Made by a program: the position numbers and the translations under genes. From an uncultured Akkermansia sp. (GTDB lineage: Bacteria; Verrucomicrobiota; Verrucomicrobiia; Verrucomicrobiales; Akkermansiaceae), in the NCBI GenBank assembly GCA_947588645.1, contig CANPYO010000004.1:1-58079 (forward strand): DNA of 58,079 nt. The letters run 5' to 3'. This document shows positions 48,861 to 57,846 of the stretch, one piece after another; the stretch's first letter is position 1; the number at the start of each line of letters is the position of its first letter. Below the pieces are notes generated by a model, which worked only from the letters and a program-made list of their open reading frames with translations, did no database searches and was not told where the DNA came from.

Positions 48861-51506
48861 ATGGAGGACGAATCGGCGCGATACCTCAAAGAGCCTACCC
48901 CCAGAGAGTGGAGGAGCTTTTGGACGCTTGTGGCGGTGCAGGCACAAAATGCGTTCAATGAAAAAGCGGTGCAGTTTCTTCTGATCCCGCTGGGTGTATG
49001 GTTGTGGGGTGCCAGTGGCAGCATGCTTGAATACGGTTTGGGCGCCATTTATGTGCTTCCCTACATTCTTTTTTCTCCCCTGGTCGGGTGGCTGGCAGAC
49101 TGCTTCTGCAAGACGCGCATCATACAAGTTATGAGCGTTGTACAACTTTTTGTCATGAGCTGCATGCTTTTCTGCTTTTACCAGCATGATATGGAGGCAG
49201 CCATTCTCTGGTTTTCCATCTTCGCCATTCAGGCAACCATCCTCAGCCCCGCCAAAAAAGGGATCGTGAAAGACCTGCTTGGATCGCGCTACCTCAGTTA
49301 CGGCTCCGGGATCATCGAGGTGAGCATGGTGTTTGTGCTGCTTCTTGCCCAAATCGGCGTATTTTTCCTCTTCAGTTACCTGCTGGATTACTTCACACAA
49401 GTTCAAGGACCCGTTGCTGAGAATGAAGCTGGGTGGAGCGCGGTAAAACTGCCCACTTGGATTTTCATCTCCCTAGCCATTCTGGTTGCCGCCGCGTCAC
49501 TCATCCTCCCATGCTACCCTGCCAAACAAACGCGCCGTTTCAGCATGAGCCTTTTCTACGAGCATTTCGTGCAGATGAAATATTTGTGGCGCGACCGCCA
49601 ATTACGGCTCAGTGAAATCGGCATCAGCTATTTCTGGTGCCTCGCCGGTTCTCTCTTCCTCATTCTCATCCAGATTGCTAAGGATATGCAGATCAGCCAC
49701 CCGGACGTTGACTTCAGTCTGCAGTGCGGCATCCTCATGGCGTGGCTTGGCGGTGGGGTCGTGGTCGGCGGCAGCGTGGCTTCTCAGCTTTGCAAAGGCA
49801 AAAATGAACTCGGTCTCATTCCCCTTGGCGCCATCGGCGTCACTCTTTGCACCCTCATGCTCTCTCTGCTGGATGTCGAGACGACCGAAAGCCATATCTT
49901 TCTCACCCTTACCGGCGCTTTCGGGGCGGCCTACCTGGTACCCCTCAATGCCTTTCTGCAAGATAATTGCGATCCTGCCAACCGTGGCAATATCATCGCC
50001 GCCGGCAACCTCTTCGACAACTTGATGGGACTGGTGGCCGTGGGGCTCATGTGGGTTATGCACGCGTACGGAGCCCGTCCTCAAGGACAATACTTTGTCC
50101 TCTTTTTGTTCAGCGCCTTTATCATGATCACCTCACTGCGCCTCATCCCGCAGGAGTTTATTCGCATGGTGGGCATCTGGCTCATGAATCTTTTCTACCG
50201 CCCGCGTATCCTTCATCCCGAGCGCTTCCCGGAACGAGGCGGCGCTCTCATCGTCTGCAATCATGTGACCTATGCAGACGCCCTCTTCCTCACCATGGTA
50301 TGTCCGCGACCGGTGCGCTTCATCGTGGCCGAAGAATTCATGGTCTCACGCGTGCTTGGCTGGGTGCTCGAAATTTTCAACTCGGTGCCCATCTCCACCA
50401 AAAACCCGCGAGACGCCATCCGCAGCGCTGCTCATGGTATCGCCAATGGTGACCTTATCTGCATTTTCCCGGAAGGACAACTGACTCGTACGGGTTGCCT
50501 CACACCGATCCGACGAGGCATGGAATCCATCGCCCGCCGAGCCAAAGCGCCCGTCATCCCGGTCTATATGGACGGTCTTTGGGGAAGTGTCTTCTCCTAC
50601 TATCGCAGCCGCTTTTTCACCAAGCTTCCGCGTCGCATTCCCTACCCTTTTACCGTTGCAGTCGGTGAACCGATTCACTCTCGACGTGCTGACAGCCAAC
50701 AAGTGCTGAGCATCTTCCGCGAACTCGCGGTAGAGTGCATCAGCTCCGAGCTCTCCGATAGCCGAGAATCACTCATCCACCTGCTGGAGAGTATCGGGAA
50801 CCAACCATTTGTCCACTGCGCCGGACTTTCGCTCACCGGCATCCAAATTGCCGGAGCCGTGATCAACCATCGCGCTCCCGAAAACAGCCCGAAGCCGATC
50901 GTTGACTGGCTGAATATCCTCATCAGTCTGGCTACGGATGCCAACGCATTTCGCCGGGCGTGGATCAATGCAGACCAAGTTCACCACGTGAACGCTCTCA
51001 AAGAGGGGCGGCACGCCCTGCTTACCACTGTGGGACACCACGAACCGCACGAACCCGTGTTGGCTGTTCTCTGGCCTATCTTCACGCGCACTCCTGTGCA
51101 TCTCATTACCTCTGAGCGAGACGTCATAGATCCCTGCATCTCCCAGATTGTCGGCAGCGCGTGCATGCGCCGCATCCTGCTGAAGGCTGTTCCCCCACGC
51201 CAAATTCCCTTCTTCGATTTCAGTCTGGGCGCCGATATTTCCACGCCCAATACCCGCTGGCGTCCCGGTCTCGCCACACCGGAGGGCATCGTTATCTCCA
51301 TGAGTATGCGCCGCAGTGTGGTGCGCATGAGCGATGGGACGATTCAACTCGGCTCACGCCCGCGGACGGTGGGGCTGCTGCTTCCCGGTTTTGCCGTTGA
51401 GGAAGGGGTGGTATCCCTCATCACCGGCCCCTCCCTGGAACATCCCTTCCAGCTCCCGCAAAAGCTTTACATTGACGAATGCGCCTTCCTGGCTCGCCTC
51501 TCCTGA
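48861..51506 (+). CDS. MFS transporter fused to acyltransferase (LplT-PlsC-like) with AMP-ligase remnant
   Basis: The 881-residue protein starts with an MFS domain of about 12 helices (1-430) of the lysophospholipid transporter type. It continues with a PlsC acyltransferase (about 445-640): CNHVTYADALFL (HxxxxD), FPEGQLTRTG and VPVYMDG-type motifs. Together they would flip and re-acylate lysophospholipids. In Aas-type proteins an acyl-ACP synthetase follows. Here the last 200 residues are too short for one, but GSRPRTVGLLLPGFAVEEG resembles the segment before the C-terminal lobe of AMP-forming ligases, so a degenerate remnant is likely. A -10-like GATAAT with TTGATA upstream precedes the ATG. 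Confidence 0.88.
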   Translation: MEDESARYLKEPTPREWRSFWTLVAVQAQNAFNEKAVQFLLIPLGVWLWGASGSMLEYGLGAIYVLPYILFSPLVGWLADCFCKTRIIQVMSVVQLFVMSCMLFCFYQHDMEAAILWFSIFAIQATILSPAKKGIVKDLLGSRYLSYGSGIIEVSMVFVLLLAQIGVFFLFSYLLDYFTQVQGPVAENEAGWSAVKLPTWIFISLAILVAAASLILPCYPAKQTRRFSMSLFYEHFVQMKYLWRDRQLRLSEIGISYFWCLAGSLFLILIQIAKDMQISHPDVDFSLQCGILMAWLGGGVVVGGSVASQLCKGKNELGLIPLGAIGVTLCTLMLSLLDVETTESHIFLTLTGAFGAAYLVPLNAFLQDNCDPANRGNIIAAGNLFDNLMGLVAVGLMWVMHAYGARPQGQYFVLFLFSAFIMITSLRLIPQEFIRMVGIWLMNLFYRPRILHPERFPERGGALIVCNHVTYADALFLTMVCPRPVRFIVAEEFMVSRVLGWVLEIFNSVPISTKNPRDAIRSAAHGIANGDLICIFPEGQLTRTGCLTPIRRGMESIARRAKAPVIPVYMDGLWGSVFSYYRSRFFTKLPRRIPYPFTVAVGEPIHSRRADSQQVLSIFRELAVECISSELSDSRESLIHLLESIGNQPFVHCAGLSLTGIQIAGAVINHRAPENSPKPIVDWLNILISLATDANAFRRAWINADQVHHVNALKEGRHALLTTVGHHEPHEPVLAVLWPIFTRTPVHLITSERDVIDPCISQIVGSACMRRILLKAVPPRQIPFFDFSLGADISTPNTRWRPGLATPEGIVISMSMRRSVVRMSDGTIQLGSRPRTVGLLLPGFAVEEGVVSLITGPSLEHPFQLPQKLYIDECAFLARLS

Positions 51507-51536
51507 ACCACCACATTGTCTCACACTCCCGAATCG

Positions 51537-52517
51537 ATGCCCTTTCCTCATATCCGCAAAATAGCTTCCCTCTCATCTTTTTGGCTCCGCTGCGCACGTG
51601 CGTTTTCATTGCCCATGACATTTCTTGGTTGGCTGGTTATTTTCTGCTATTCTGTGCAGCATGGTGGCCGTGTCTTCCCGGGAATTCTCGCGTTGCTGGG
51701 TACCGTAGCCATGCACTTGGCCACCAATTTGCTCGATGATCTCTTCGACTATTTCATCCTACGCAACAATCAAGAATTACAGAAAGCTGCCCTCGATGAT
51801 AAATGCGTCTATCTCTTCAATGGAAGCACGACTGTTCCCAAACTCTGCCTGAGCATCCTCTTCTTCTTGCTCTTGGCCGCCTGCATCGGCATGTACCTTC
51901 TCGTGCTATCCGGGCCATGGGTCCTGCTCTTTATGGCCGGCGGACTTCTCATTGCCCTGGGCTACCAGTGGTGTTCATTGCGAGGACTGGGAGAAGCGGC
52001 TGTCATGCTTGCCTATGGTCCCCTCCTCTTTGAAGGGGTATTTTACGTGATGACCGGTGATTTCTCCATGAATGTTCTCATTCTCTCCCTGGGATGTTCC
52101 TGTCTTGTTGCTTCCGTGCTGTACAACCATATGCTCATGGACTACGACGCCGACAAATGCGCAAGCAAAGTTACACTATGCCGCAAATTGGGCAGTAAAT
52201 CCCGCGCTCTTTCCTTTTGTTTGTTCTTTTACTGTGGAGGCTTCGCAACCTCACTCTATCTCGTGTTTTCTACCGGCTCGCTGTACTACATGCTCCCCAT
52301 GCTCGTTACTCCGCTGGTAGTTGACCTGTTGATTCTGCTGCATATTTACAATGGCAACAAAATGCACGTTCCTGCCATACGTCCATGGCACCTCCCCTTG
52401 GATAACTGGGCTGAACTTTCCAAAGGAAATGATGCTTCCTTTTACATGCGTTTCTTCTATTCGCGAAATATTGCCGTCTTCTACATGATGCTTACATGCA
52501 TCGCAGCCTGCCTCTGA
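51537..52517 (+). CDS. UbiA-family prenyltransferase, MenA-like
   Basis: UbiA-family enzymes attach a polyprenyl chain to an aromatic ring. The 326-residue protein has about eight membrane helices and both Asp-rich metal-diphosphate motifs: ATNLLDDLFDY (early) and YNHMLMDYDADKCASKVTL (late). The late motif and length fit 1,4-dihydroxy-2-naphthoate prenyltransferase of menaquinone synthesis. A TTG at 51516, 10 bases after the previous stop, is an alternative start. Other men genes are not in the window, so the substrate is inferred. Confidence 0.82.
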   Translation: MPFPHIRKIASLSSFWLRCARAFSLPMTFLGWLVIFCYSVQHGGRVFPGILALLGTVAMHLATNLLDDLFDYFILRNNQELQKAALDDKCVYLFNGSTTVPKLCLSILFFLLLAACIGMYLLVLSGPWVLLFMAGGLLIALGYQWCSLRGLGEAAVMLAYGPLLFEGVFYVMTGDFSMNVLILSLGCSCLVASVLYNHMLMDYDADKCASKVTLCRKLGSKSRALSFCLFFYCGGFATSLYLVFSTGSLYYMLPMLVTPLVVDLLILLHIYNGNKMHVPAIRPWHLPLDNWAELSKGNDASFYMRFFYSRNIAVFYMMLTCIAACL

Positions 52518-52530
52518 TGCCCCTTCTTAC

Positions 52531-52573
52531 GACGCGCCTGGCGGCGCCTATGTACGAGGTACGACGTACGATT
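52531..52573 (+). repeat. Hairpin and heptamer cassette
   Basis: GCGCCTGGCGGCGCC is followed by TATGTACGAGGTACGACG and TACGATTG. It lies between the convergent prenyltransferase and glycosyltransferase genes. Confidence 0.85.
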
Positions 52574-52619
52574 GCCTTCCCATCGATCATGGAGACGCAG
52601 ACAAAAACGTACAGGAAAG

Positions 52620-54548
52620 TCAGGAAAAGAGAGGGAGTCTATGGGGAGCATGAATCGAAGGAGGATCATGCGGAGGAATGCGTTTCCAATGAGGAAGGTA
52701 GAGACCTTCTGTACTATCAAAAAACTCATTGTGTACTTTGAACCAATCCTGAGGAATTATCACATTCTTCTGTTGCCCCAGGTAAGCTCCCCACCACGCA
52801 AAAGTGGATGCAGAGAGGATGAGTTCCTCCATGGCCGTGAGTCGGCGCAGGGCTTGCATGGAAGACGAGCGATCAATTTCTAACGCGTACTTCGAAAGAT
52901 TTTCGCCCAGCGCCTGACGGATGACGTACTCAGCAAGCTCCTCATCATTGGAGAAAATCACCACTTTGCGAATATGAGGGGAAACTGAAAGAAAGGCCTC
53001 TCTGATAAAATCGATTGAGGGGCTGATGAAAGTCCCGCAAAGGTCCCGGTTCAGGTAGTCGCCGTATCGCATCTGTACGCCCACGGTGCCTTCTTCTCGA
53101 GGAGCAATGAAGGGAGCATAAATTTGACGGATGTACTCTTCCTCATCATGGAAGTATTGAAACGATTGAAAAAGCCCCGCGAGAGCTCCTCGTTTCACCT
53201 CGCTCGGTATGGGACTGTAGGAAAACTTCTTCTGTTTATACACTATTTTCTCCAATAAACCGCAGCAGGTAGAAGGCAGACGATCCTCCGCTTTCAGAAA
53301 ATGCCGCAATTGCACATGTACAAAATCGATGCTCCATGGCACACGACAACGCAGTCCATGGCGCAGGGCATGCGCGTATGTAGCAGCTATGCAAAACAAG
53401 ACATTTCCCAATCCCGTGTTGTTTAATTCGGGGGATATGCAGCCTTTACGGGAGGGCATAGGGAGGTGAAGAATTTTACGTTGCATCCTCCCCCACGTCG
53501 TTCGAGATGTATTGTGGAGAAAGCGGGTCTTACCTGCCAGATAGTTTATTCGAATCATCTGGCGAATTTCATTGTGGCAACTCCAAAGTACCCGCAGTGA
53601 TCTGCGAATGCGTCCGAAACGAAAAAAACACAGCGGTATGCTGCAAACGGTACGAAGAATGTCAGAACTCCGATCCACCCACCTGGACAGCGGTTTATTG
53701 CAAGGGCGGTAAGTGTTGCCGATGAACGCGACGGGCACGCGCCTCACACGCGCCCCGCCCACCTCTTTGTATCGGATAAACAAGTGCGTGAGCCAATCTC
53801 CGATCCAAGCATGGAGCTGGGGAGAAGGTGAGCAAATGGACTCATGGGCCTCAAGCAAAGGAAATATAAAGTCACAGTATTCGAAAAAGACTTCTTTCCG
53901 ACATAAGAGGAGGGTGCTGCATGCCGCCTGCTTGCTCTCCATGCACTCTTCGTAAATGGCCCTGTATTCTGGGTGCATGCTGCGGAGAAGCCGAGTAAGT
54001 CCGTCCCAATTATCCCTGCCCAGCAAACGCCTCCAATATTCCCCAAGAGGCATATCGAAGTCGCGCAGTCTAGGTGCATAGATATCGTATTCCTTGCTCA
54101 GAAAACCCAAAGCCATCCTCATTTTCGGATATGCTCGGCGGACAAATCCGTGCCAATCCTTTACAAAGATCTCAGGGCGAGGATCGGAGGCATCACCGAG
54201 GGCGAGATAGCGTTTATACTGGAAAATTCCTATATAGTCCGGATTGCCGAGGCTCTCATAGTTTTTGTACGCCATGTATATTGCTGTGAGCTCCTTGTAG
54301 TCTCTGTTTTTGAAAGAGATGTTATTTCCTTCACCGGAGGCCGTATCACCGTCCATCGTATCAAGCAAGTGATGGTATTCGCGCGACCCGAGCAAACCAT
54401 CGCAGCAGGGCGCCATACCACACGACCGCCCCAGGTGGATCGGAGTCAGTTTCTCCCCTTCGTCACTGCCATCAATGCTTTTAATCACGAAGTCATCACG
54501 GTGATATCCAATCACGATGTTGTAGGAGGGTAGGTCCGCGGATTTCAT
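52620..54548 (-). CDS. Two-domain glycosyltransferase: DUF4422 plus GT11-like fucosyltransferase
   Basis: Residues of about 5-290 match DUF4422 glycosyltransferases (ISFKNRDYKELTAIYMAYKN, YIGIFQYKRYL, IGDWLTHLF). Residues of about 375-625 match GT11 alpha-1,2-fucosyltransferases: NTGLGNVLFCIAATYAHALR, VGVQMRYGDYL, SPSIDFIREAFLSVSP, VIFSNDEELAEYV and LILSASTFAWWGAYL. The family's HxRRGDY motif has become QMRYGDY, with one Arg lost, so donor use is uncertain. It would build a surface glycan from GDP-sugar donors in the cytoplasm. The gene is AT-richer than its neighbours and stands alone, suggesting transfer. Confidence 0.85.
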   Translation of the reverse strand: MKSADLPSYNIVIGYHRDDFVIKSIDGSDEGEKLTPIHLGRSCGMAPCCDGLLGSREYHHLLDTMDGDTASGEGNNISFKNRDYKELTAIYMAYKNYESLGNPDYIGIFQYKRYLALGDASDPRPEIFVKDWHGFVRRAYPKMRMALGFLSKEYDIYAPRLRDFDMPLGEYWRRLLGRDNWDGLTRLLRSMHPEYRAIYEECMESKQAACSTLLLCRKEVFFEYCDFIFPLLEAHESICSPSPQLHAWIGDWLTHLFIRYKEVGGARVRRVPVAFIGNTYRPCNKPLSRWVDRSSDILRTVCSIPLCFFRFGRIRRSLRVLWSCHNEIRQMIRINYLAGKTRFLHNTSRTTWGRMQRKILHLPMPSRKGCISPELNNTGLGNVLFCIAATYAHALRHGLRCRVPWSIDFVHVQLRHFLKAEDRLPSTCCGLLEKIVYKQKKFSYSPIPSEVKRGALAGLFQSFQYFHDEEEYIRQIYAPFIAPREEGTVGVQMRYGDYLNRDLCGTFISPSIDFIREAFLSVSPHIRKVVIFSNDEELAEYVIRQALGENLSKYALEIDRSSSMQALRRLTAMEELILSASTFAWWGAYLGQQKNVIIPQDWFKVHNEFFDSTEGLYLPHWKRIPPHDPPSIHAPHRLPLFS

Positions 54549-54618
54549 AGTTAAGTCTCACCAATGTGTTGAACCAGATCCTGATTTTCCGTCCTTCATT
54601 TGAGGATTCAATCGCCTT

Positions 54619-54647
54619 CTTATAAACATTGTCCCATACTTTGTCAA
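54619..54647 (-). promoter_or_regulatory. Promoter of the glycosyltransferase gene
   Basis: TTGACA (54647-54642), a 17-base spacer and TATAAG (54624-54619) on the minus strand give a strong promoter with a leader of about 65 bases. A diverged copy of element C (54709-54675) lies just upstream. Confidence 0.75.
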
Positions 54648-54674
54648 TCATGATTTATGACCTTTCGCGGCTCT

Positions 54675-54709
54675 CCCCACATCCGTTCCAATAAAAAGCC
54701 AGCCCATTT
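54675..54709 (-). promoter_or_regulatory. Diverged upstream element C, copy 4
   Basis: On the minus strand AAATGGGCTGGC, TTTTTATTGGAACGG and ATGTGGGG match parts of element C and again face a strong promoter in the direction of transcription. Confidence 0.45.
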
Positions 54710-54715
54710 ACGACG

Positions 54716-54860
54716 GGGGCGGTGGCAGGCAGAGCCTGCCCATGTACGATGTACGATTTTCGATGTACGATCTGCAAAGTGAGCGCGCGTTGCGCGAGTT
54801 CGGCGGAGCGAAGGCGACGCGGAATTTTTTTGCGACGACCGGAGGTGGTTAGAAAGCGGC
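54716..54860 (+). repeat. Hairpin, heptamer and palindrome cassette (third hairpin class)
   Basis: GGCAGGCAGAGCCTGCC is followed by CATGTACGATGTACGATTT, TCGATGTACGATC, GAGCGCGCGTTGCGCG and then GGTGGTTAGAAAGCGGCG, a phrase also seen near 34650. Confidence 0.85.
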
Positions 54861-54910
54861 GGTGGATCCTCCATTGAGAATATATTATAGTGAAGAAAGC
54901 AAAGTAAAAC

Positions 54911-54939
54911 TTGCCAATGGGGGCGGGCTATGGCATAAT
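54911..54939 (+). promoter_or_regulatory. Promoter of the Amidase_2 lipoprotein, near-leaderless
   Basis: TTGCCA (54911-54916), a 17-base spacer and CATAAT (54934-54939) lie 10 bases before ATG 54950. Confidence 0.55.
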
Positions 54940-54949
54940 GCATGGCTGT

Positions 54950-55639
54950 ATGGGGAGGGTTTGCAGGATTATCTTTTTATGCTGCCTGTGTCTGTTGCTA
55001 GCGGGTGGCTGCCAGCAGCAGGGAGGTTCGTCGCTCCGTTCCCCTCGCCCTTTTAAATTCCAGCCATCCAACAAGAAGCTTGTCCCACGAACGGTGAATC
55101 GCTTGGCGCGTGAAGCCAACATCAAAATTCGCATGGTGCCGGCAAACTCGCGTCAGCGCCGAGCTGCGAAAAAAATCCGCCCCACCTTCCTCACCATTCA
55201 CAGCACGGCTAACCACTCGTCCTCAGCTACTGCCATGCAGCACTCCCGTGCTCTGTGCCGCGGCGCCTTTTCCAACCGCAGTTGGCACTTCACCGTGGAT
55301 CAGTACATGGTCGTGCAGAATCTCCCGCTTAACGAAAGCGGCTGGCACGCCGGCACAGCTGCAGGCAACCACAACTCACTGGGCATTGAGATGTGCGAGG
55401 CAGAGAATCGTGGGCAAAATCACTTCCGCACATGGGACCGTGCTGCCAAATTGGTGGCTGTACTCATGAAACGCTATAACATCAACCTGCGCCACGTTGT
55501 CCCCCACTACCACTGGACAGGTAAGAACTGTCCGACTCCCCTGCTCTCCAACGGCCGCCCCGGTCCCAAATGGGGATGGTTTCTCTCCCGTGTAGACTAC
55601 TATTACCGCTGCATCAATGGAGGCAAACCCAACCGCTGA
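54950..55639 (+). CDS. N-acetylmuramoyl-L-alanine amidase lipoprotein (Amidase_2/PGRP type)
   Basis: The 229-residue protein has a lipoprotein signal (CCLCLLLAGGC) and an Amidase_2 domain with FLTIHSTAN, SWHFTVDQYMVVQ, GWHAGTAAGNHNSLGIEMCE and VVPHYHWTGKNCP, containing the zinc ligands H, H and C and the catalytic positions of T7 lysozyme-like amidases. It would cleave the MurNAc-L-Ala bond from the outer or inner membrane surface. ATG 54950 was chosen from promoter spacing; upstream in-frame ATGs overlap the -10 box. Its end overlaps recG by 23 bases. Confidence 0.9.
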   Translation: MGRVCRIIFLCCLCLLLAGGCQQQGGSSLRSPRPFKFQPSNKKLVPRTVNRLAREANIKIRMVPANSRQRRAAKKIRPTFLTIHSTANHSSSATAMQHSRALCRGAFSNRSWHFTVDQYMVVQNLPLNESGWHAGTAAGNHNSLGIEMCEAENRGQNHFRTWDRAAKLVAVLMKRYNINLRHVVPHYHWTGKNCPTPLLSNGRPGPKWGWFLSRVDYYYRCINGGKPNR

Positions 55640-57770
55640 TTTCCACCAGCTCCTGCCTGACTCAGCGCTGGATTCTCTTTCTTTCATTTTCCCCCGTGAG
55701 CTCAAGGCTCTTCACGCAGTTTCCATTTACACCGTAGGCGATGTTTTGCGCATTGCTCCGCGCCGCTACGAGGATCGCCGTCTTTCCCCCCCTCTTTCGT
55801 CGCTTACTAATGGAGAGTCGGTCTGTCTTCAACTCCGGATCTACTCGGCAATGTGGCATTTTTCATACAAGCGTTATTACGAACTGAGCGCCGGTGCAGC
55901 AGATGATCCTCAGGGGCCACGAGTTTTCCTGCGATGGTTCAATATGCCTTACGTTTCCAAGCTTTTTGCCGTGGGCATGCTTTTATCCGTGTTTGGCAAA
56001 CTACGCTTCATTTCCGGCAAGTGGACCATTTGCAATCCCGACTTCGAGATTCTCGATGACAGCGAGCAGACCGGACTGCGACTGGCAGCGGCTTCCCTCG
56101 GCGATCCGGACACACCCGGTTCACTGCCAGCCCCCCAATTTATCCACACGGGCCGCATCGTGCCCATCTACAAATCAGTACCCGGAATCTCTGCGCGAAC
56201 CTTTCGCGGTCTCGTTTACCGCCTTCTGTCTACACTAAATCCCGATGCCAAATGGGAGGATTTTGACCCTGCTCCCTCCTACCCCATGGTTCATGCTCTG
56301 CGAGATCTTCATTTTCCGACAGATGACGCCACGGCGCATAAAGCACGCATGCGCTTTGCCCTCTCAGAGTGTTTTGCGCGACAATTCGCCGTGGCTTGGC
56401 AACGCCGGCAAACACGCGCTGCCCCTGGGCTCATCACGGCCACCACCAATTATTACTGCCAGGAACTCCTATCTGCTCTCCCCTTTCCCCTCACCCGTTC
56501 CCAACAGCGCTGCATCGATGAAATTCGCGCAGATATGGCGCGCCCCACCCCCATGAACCGCCTGCTACAGGGCGATGTCGGCAGTGGGAAAACGCTCGTG
56601 GCTCTCTGCGCCATGCTCATGTGCATTGAAAGCGGCAAAACAGCGGCCCTACTTGCACCCACCCAGATACTGGCAGAACAGCATTACCGAAACTTCCGCC
56701 GCCTGCTGCAGCACACAGACGTACGTCTTTCCCTGCGCACTTCAGACCGGGCGGACGACTCCCACCTCATCGCCGATCATGCGAACATCTCGTCGGATTC
56801 TTCCCCGCGCATCATCATTGGCACTCATGCCCTGCTCTACGAAAAAAATCGTCCTCAAAATCTCGGCCTCGCCGTCATTGACGAACAACACAAGTTCGGC
56901 GTAGTTCAACGACAGCGCTTTATTCAAGCTGATTCCCACCCGGATGTCCTCGTCATGACAGCCACGCCGATTCCGCGTACCCTCACGCTTACCCTCTATG
57001 CCGACTTGGATGTCTCGATCATTGATGAGCTCCCCCCCGGCCGCGGAGAAATTGTCACCGCCCTGCGCAACCCAAAGCACATGAAGCGCATCATCTCTTT
57101 TCTTCGTAAGGAGATCTCCAATGGTCGACAAGTTTACATCGTTTCTCCCCTCATTGAGGAGAGCGAAAATTCCGAGCGTTCCTCCGCCTCTCAGGAGCTC
57201 ATCCACTGGCGCGCTATCCTGCCGGAATTTTCCATCGGCCTCCTTCATGGCAAAATGAGCGCCGACGAAAAAGAAAAAGCAATGGCCGATTTTGCCACAG
57301 GCATCACCCAAGTACTCGTCTGCACTACAGTGGTGGAAGTCGGTGTGGATGTTGCAAATGCCACGGTCATGATCATCAACGATGCAGATTCCTTCGGACT
57401 CTCCCAGCTCCATCAACTGCGGGGGCGCATTGGTCGCGGCTCACACAAAAGCTATTGCATCCTGCTCTCCACAGCCAAATCCGATGACCCTGCCCATGAA
57501 AAACTGGAAATCCTCTGTAAAACCTCCAATGGCTTTGAGATTGCAGAACATGATTTTCGTCTTCGTGGCCCGGGAGATGTGCTTGGTACCGCACAAAGTG
57601 GGTTGGGGTCTGTCCGCTTCGCAGAATGGATCTCTGATGTGCGCCTCATTCACCGCGCCACACGCATTGCCAACTCCATCCTGGACTCCGATCCTGCGCT
57701 TGAGCTACCTATCCACGCATTCCTTCGCCGTCGCATGGAAGGAGTCGTTACTCAATCCGTTCCTTCGTAA
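55617..57770 (+). CDS. recG: ATP-dependent DNA helicase RecG
   Basis: RecG remodels stalled replication forks and branch-migrates Holliday junctions. The 717-residue protein has an N-terminal wedge region (short OB-fold), then superfamily 2 helicase motifs: LLQGDVGSGKT (Walker A), LAPTQILAEQH, IGTHALL, DEQHKFGV (DEQH box), TATPIPRT, VCTTVVEVGVDVANA and LHQLRGRIGRG, and the RecG-specific C-terminal wrap (FEIAEHDFRLRGPGDVLGTAQSG). The overlap of 23 bases with the amidase implies coupled translation. Confidence 0.96.
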   Translation: MEANPTADFHQLLPDSALDSLSFIFPRELKALHAVSIYTVGDVLRIAPRRYEDRRLSPPLSSLTNGESVCLQLRIYSAMWHFSYKRYYELSAGAADDPQGPRVFLRWFNMPYVSKLFAVGMLLSVFGKLRFISGKWTICNPDFEILDDSEQTGLRLAAASLGDPDTPGSLPAPQFIHTGRIVPIYKSVPGISARTFRGLVYRLLSTLNPDAKWEDFDPAPSYPMVHALRDLHFPTDDATAHKARMRFALSECFARQFAVAWQRRQTRAAPGLITATTNYYCQELLSALPFPLTRSQQRCIDEIRADMARPTPMNRLLQGDVGSGKTLVALCAMLMCIESGKTAALLAPTQILAEQHYRNFRRLLQHTDVRLSLRTSDRADDSHLIADHANISSDSSPRIIIGTHALLYEKNRPQNLGLAVIDEQHKFGVVQRQRFIQADSHPDVLVMTATPIPRTLTLTLYADLDVSIIDELPPGRGEIVTALRNPKHMKRIISFLRKEISNGRQVYIVSPLIEESENSERSSASQELIHWRAILPEFSIGLLHGKMSADEKEKAMADFATGITQVLVCTTVVEVGVDVANATVMIINDADSFGLSQLHQLRGRIGRGSHKSYCILLSTAKSDDPAHEKLEILCKTSNGFEIAEHDFRLRGPGDVLGTAQSGLGSVRFAEWISDVRLIHRATRIANSILDSDPALELPIHAFLRRRMEGVVTQSVPS

Positions 57771-57846
57771 TTTTTCGTATTCCATACTTGTAATTTCCTT
57801 TCTTTCATCATAAATTATACACATCCACTTTCATTCTCGTACGACC

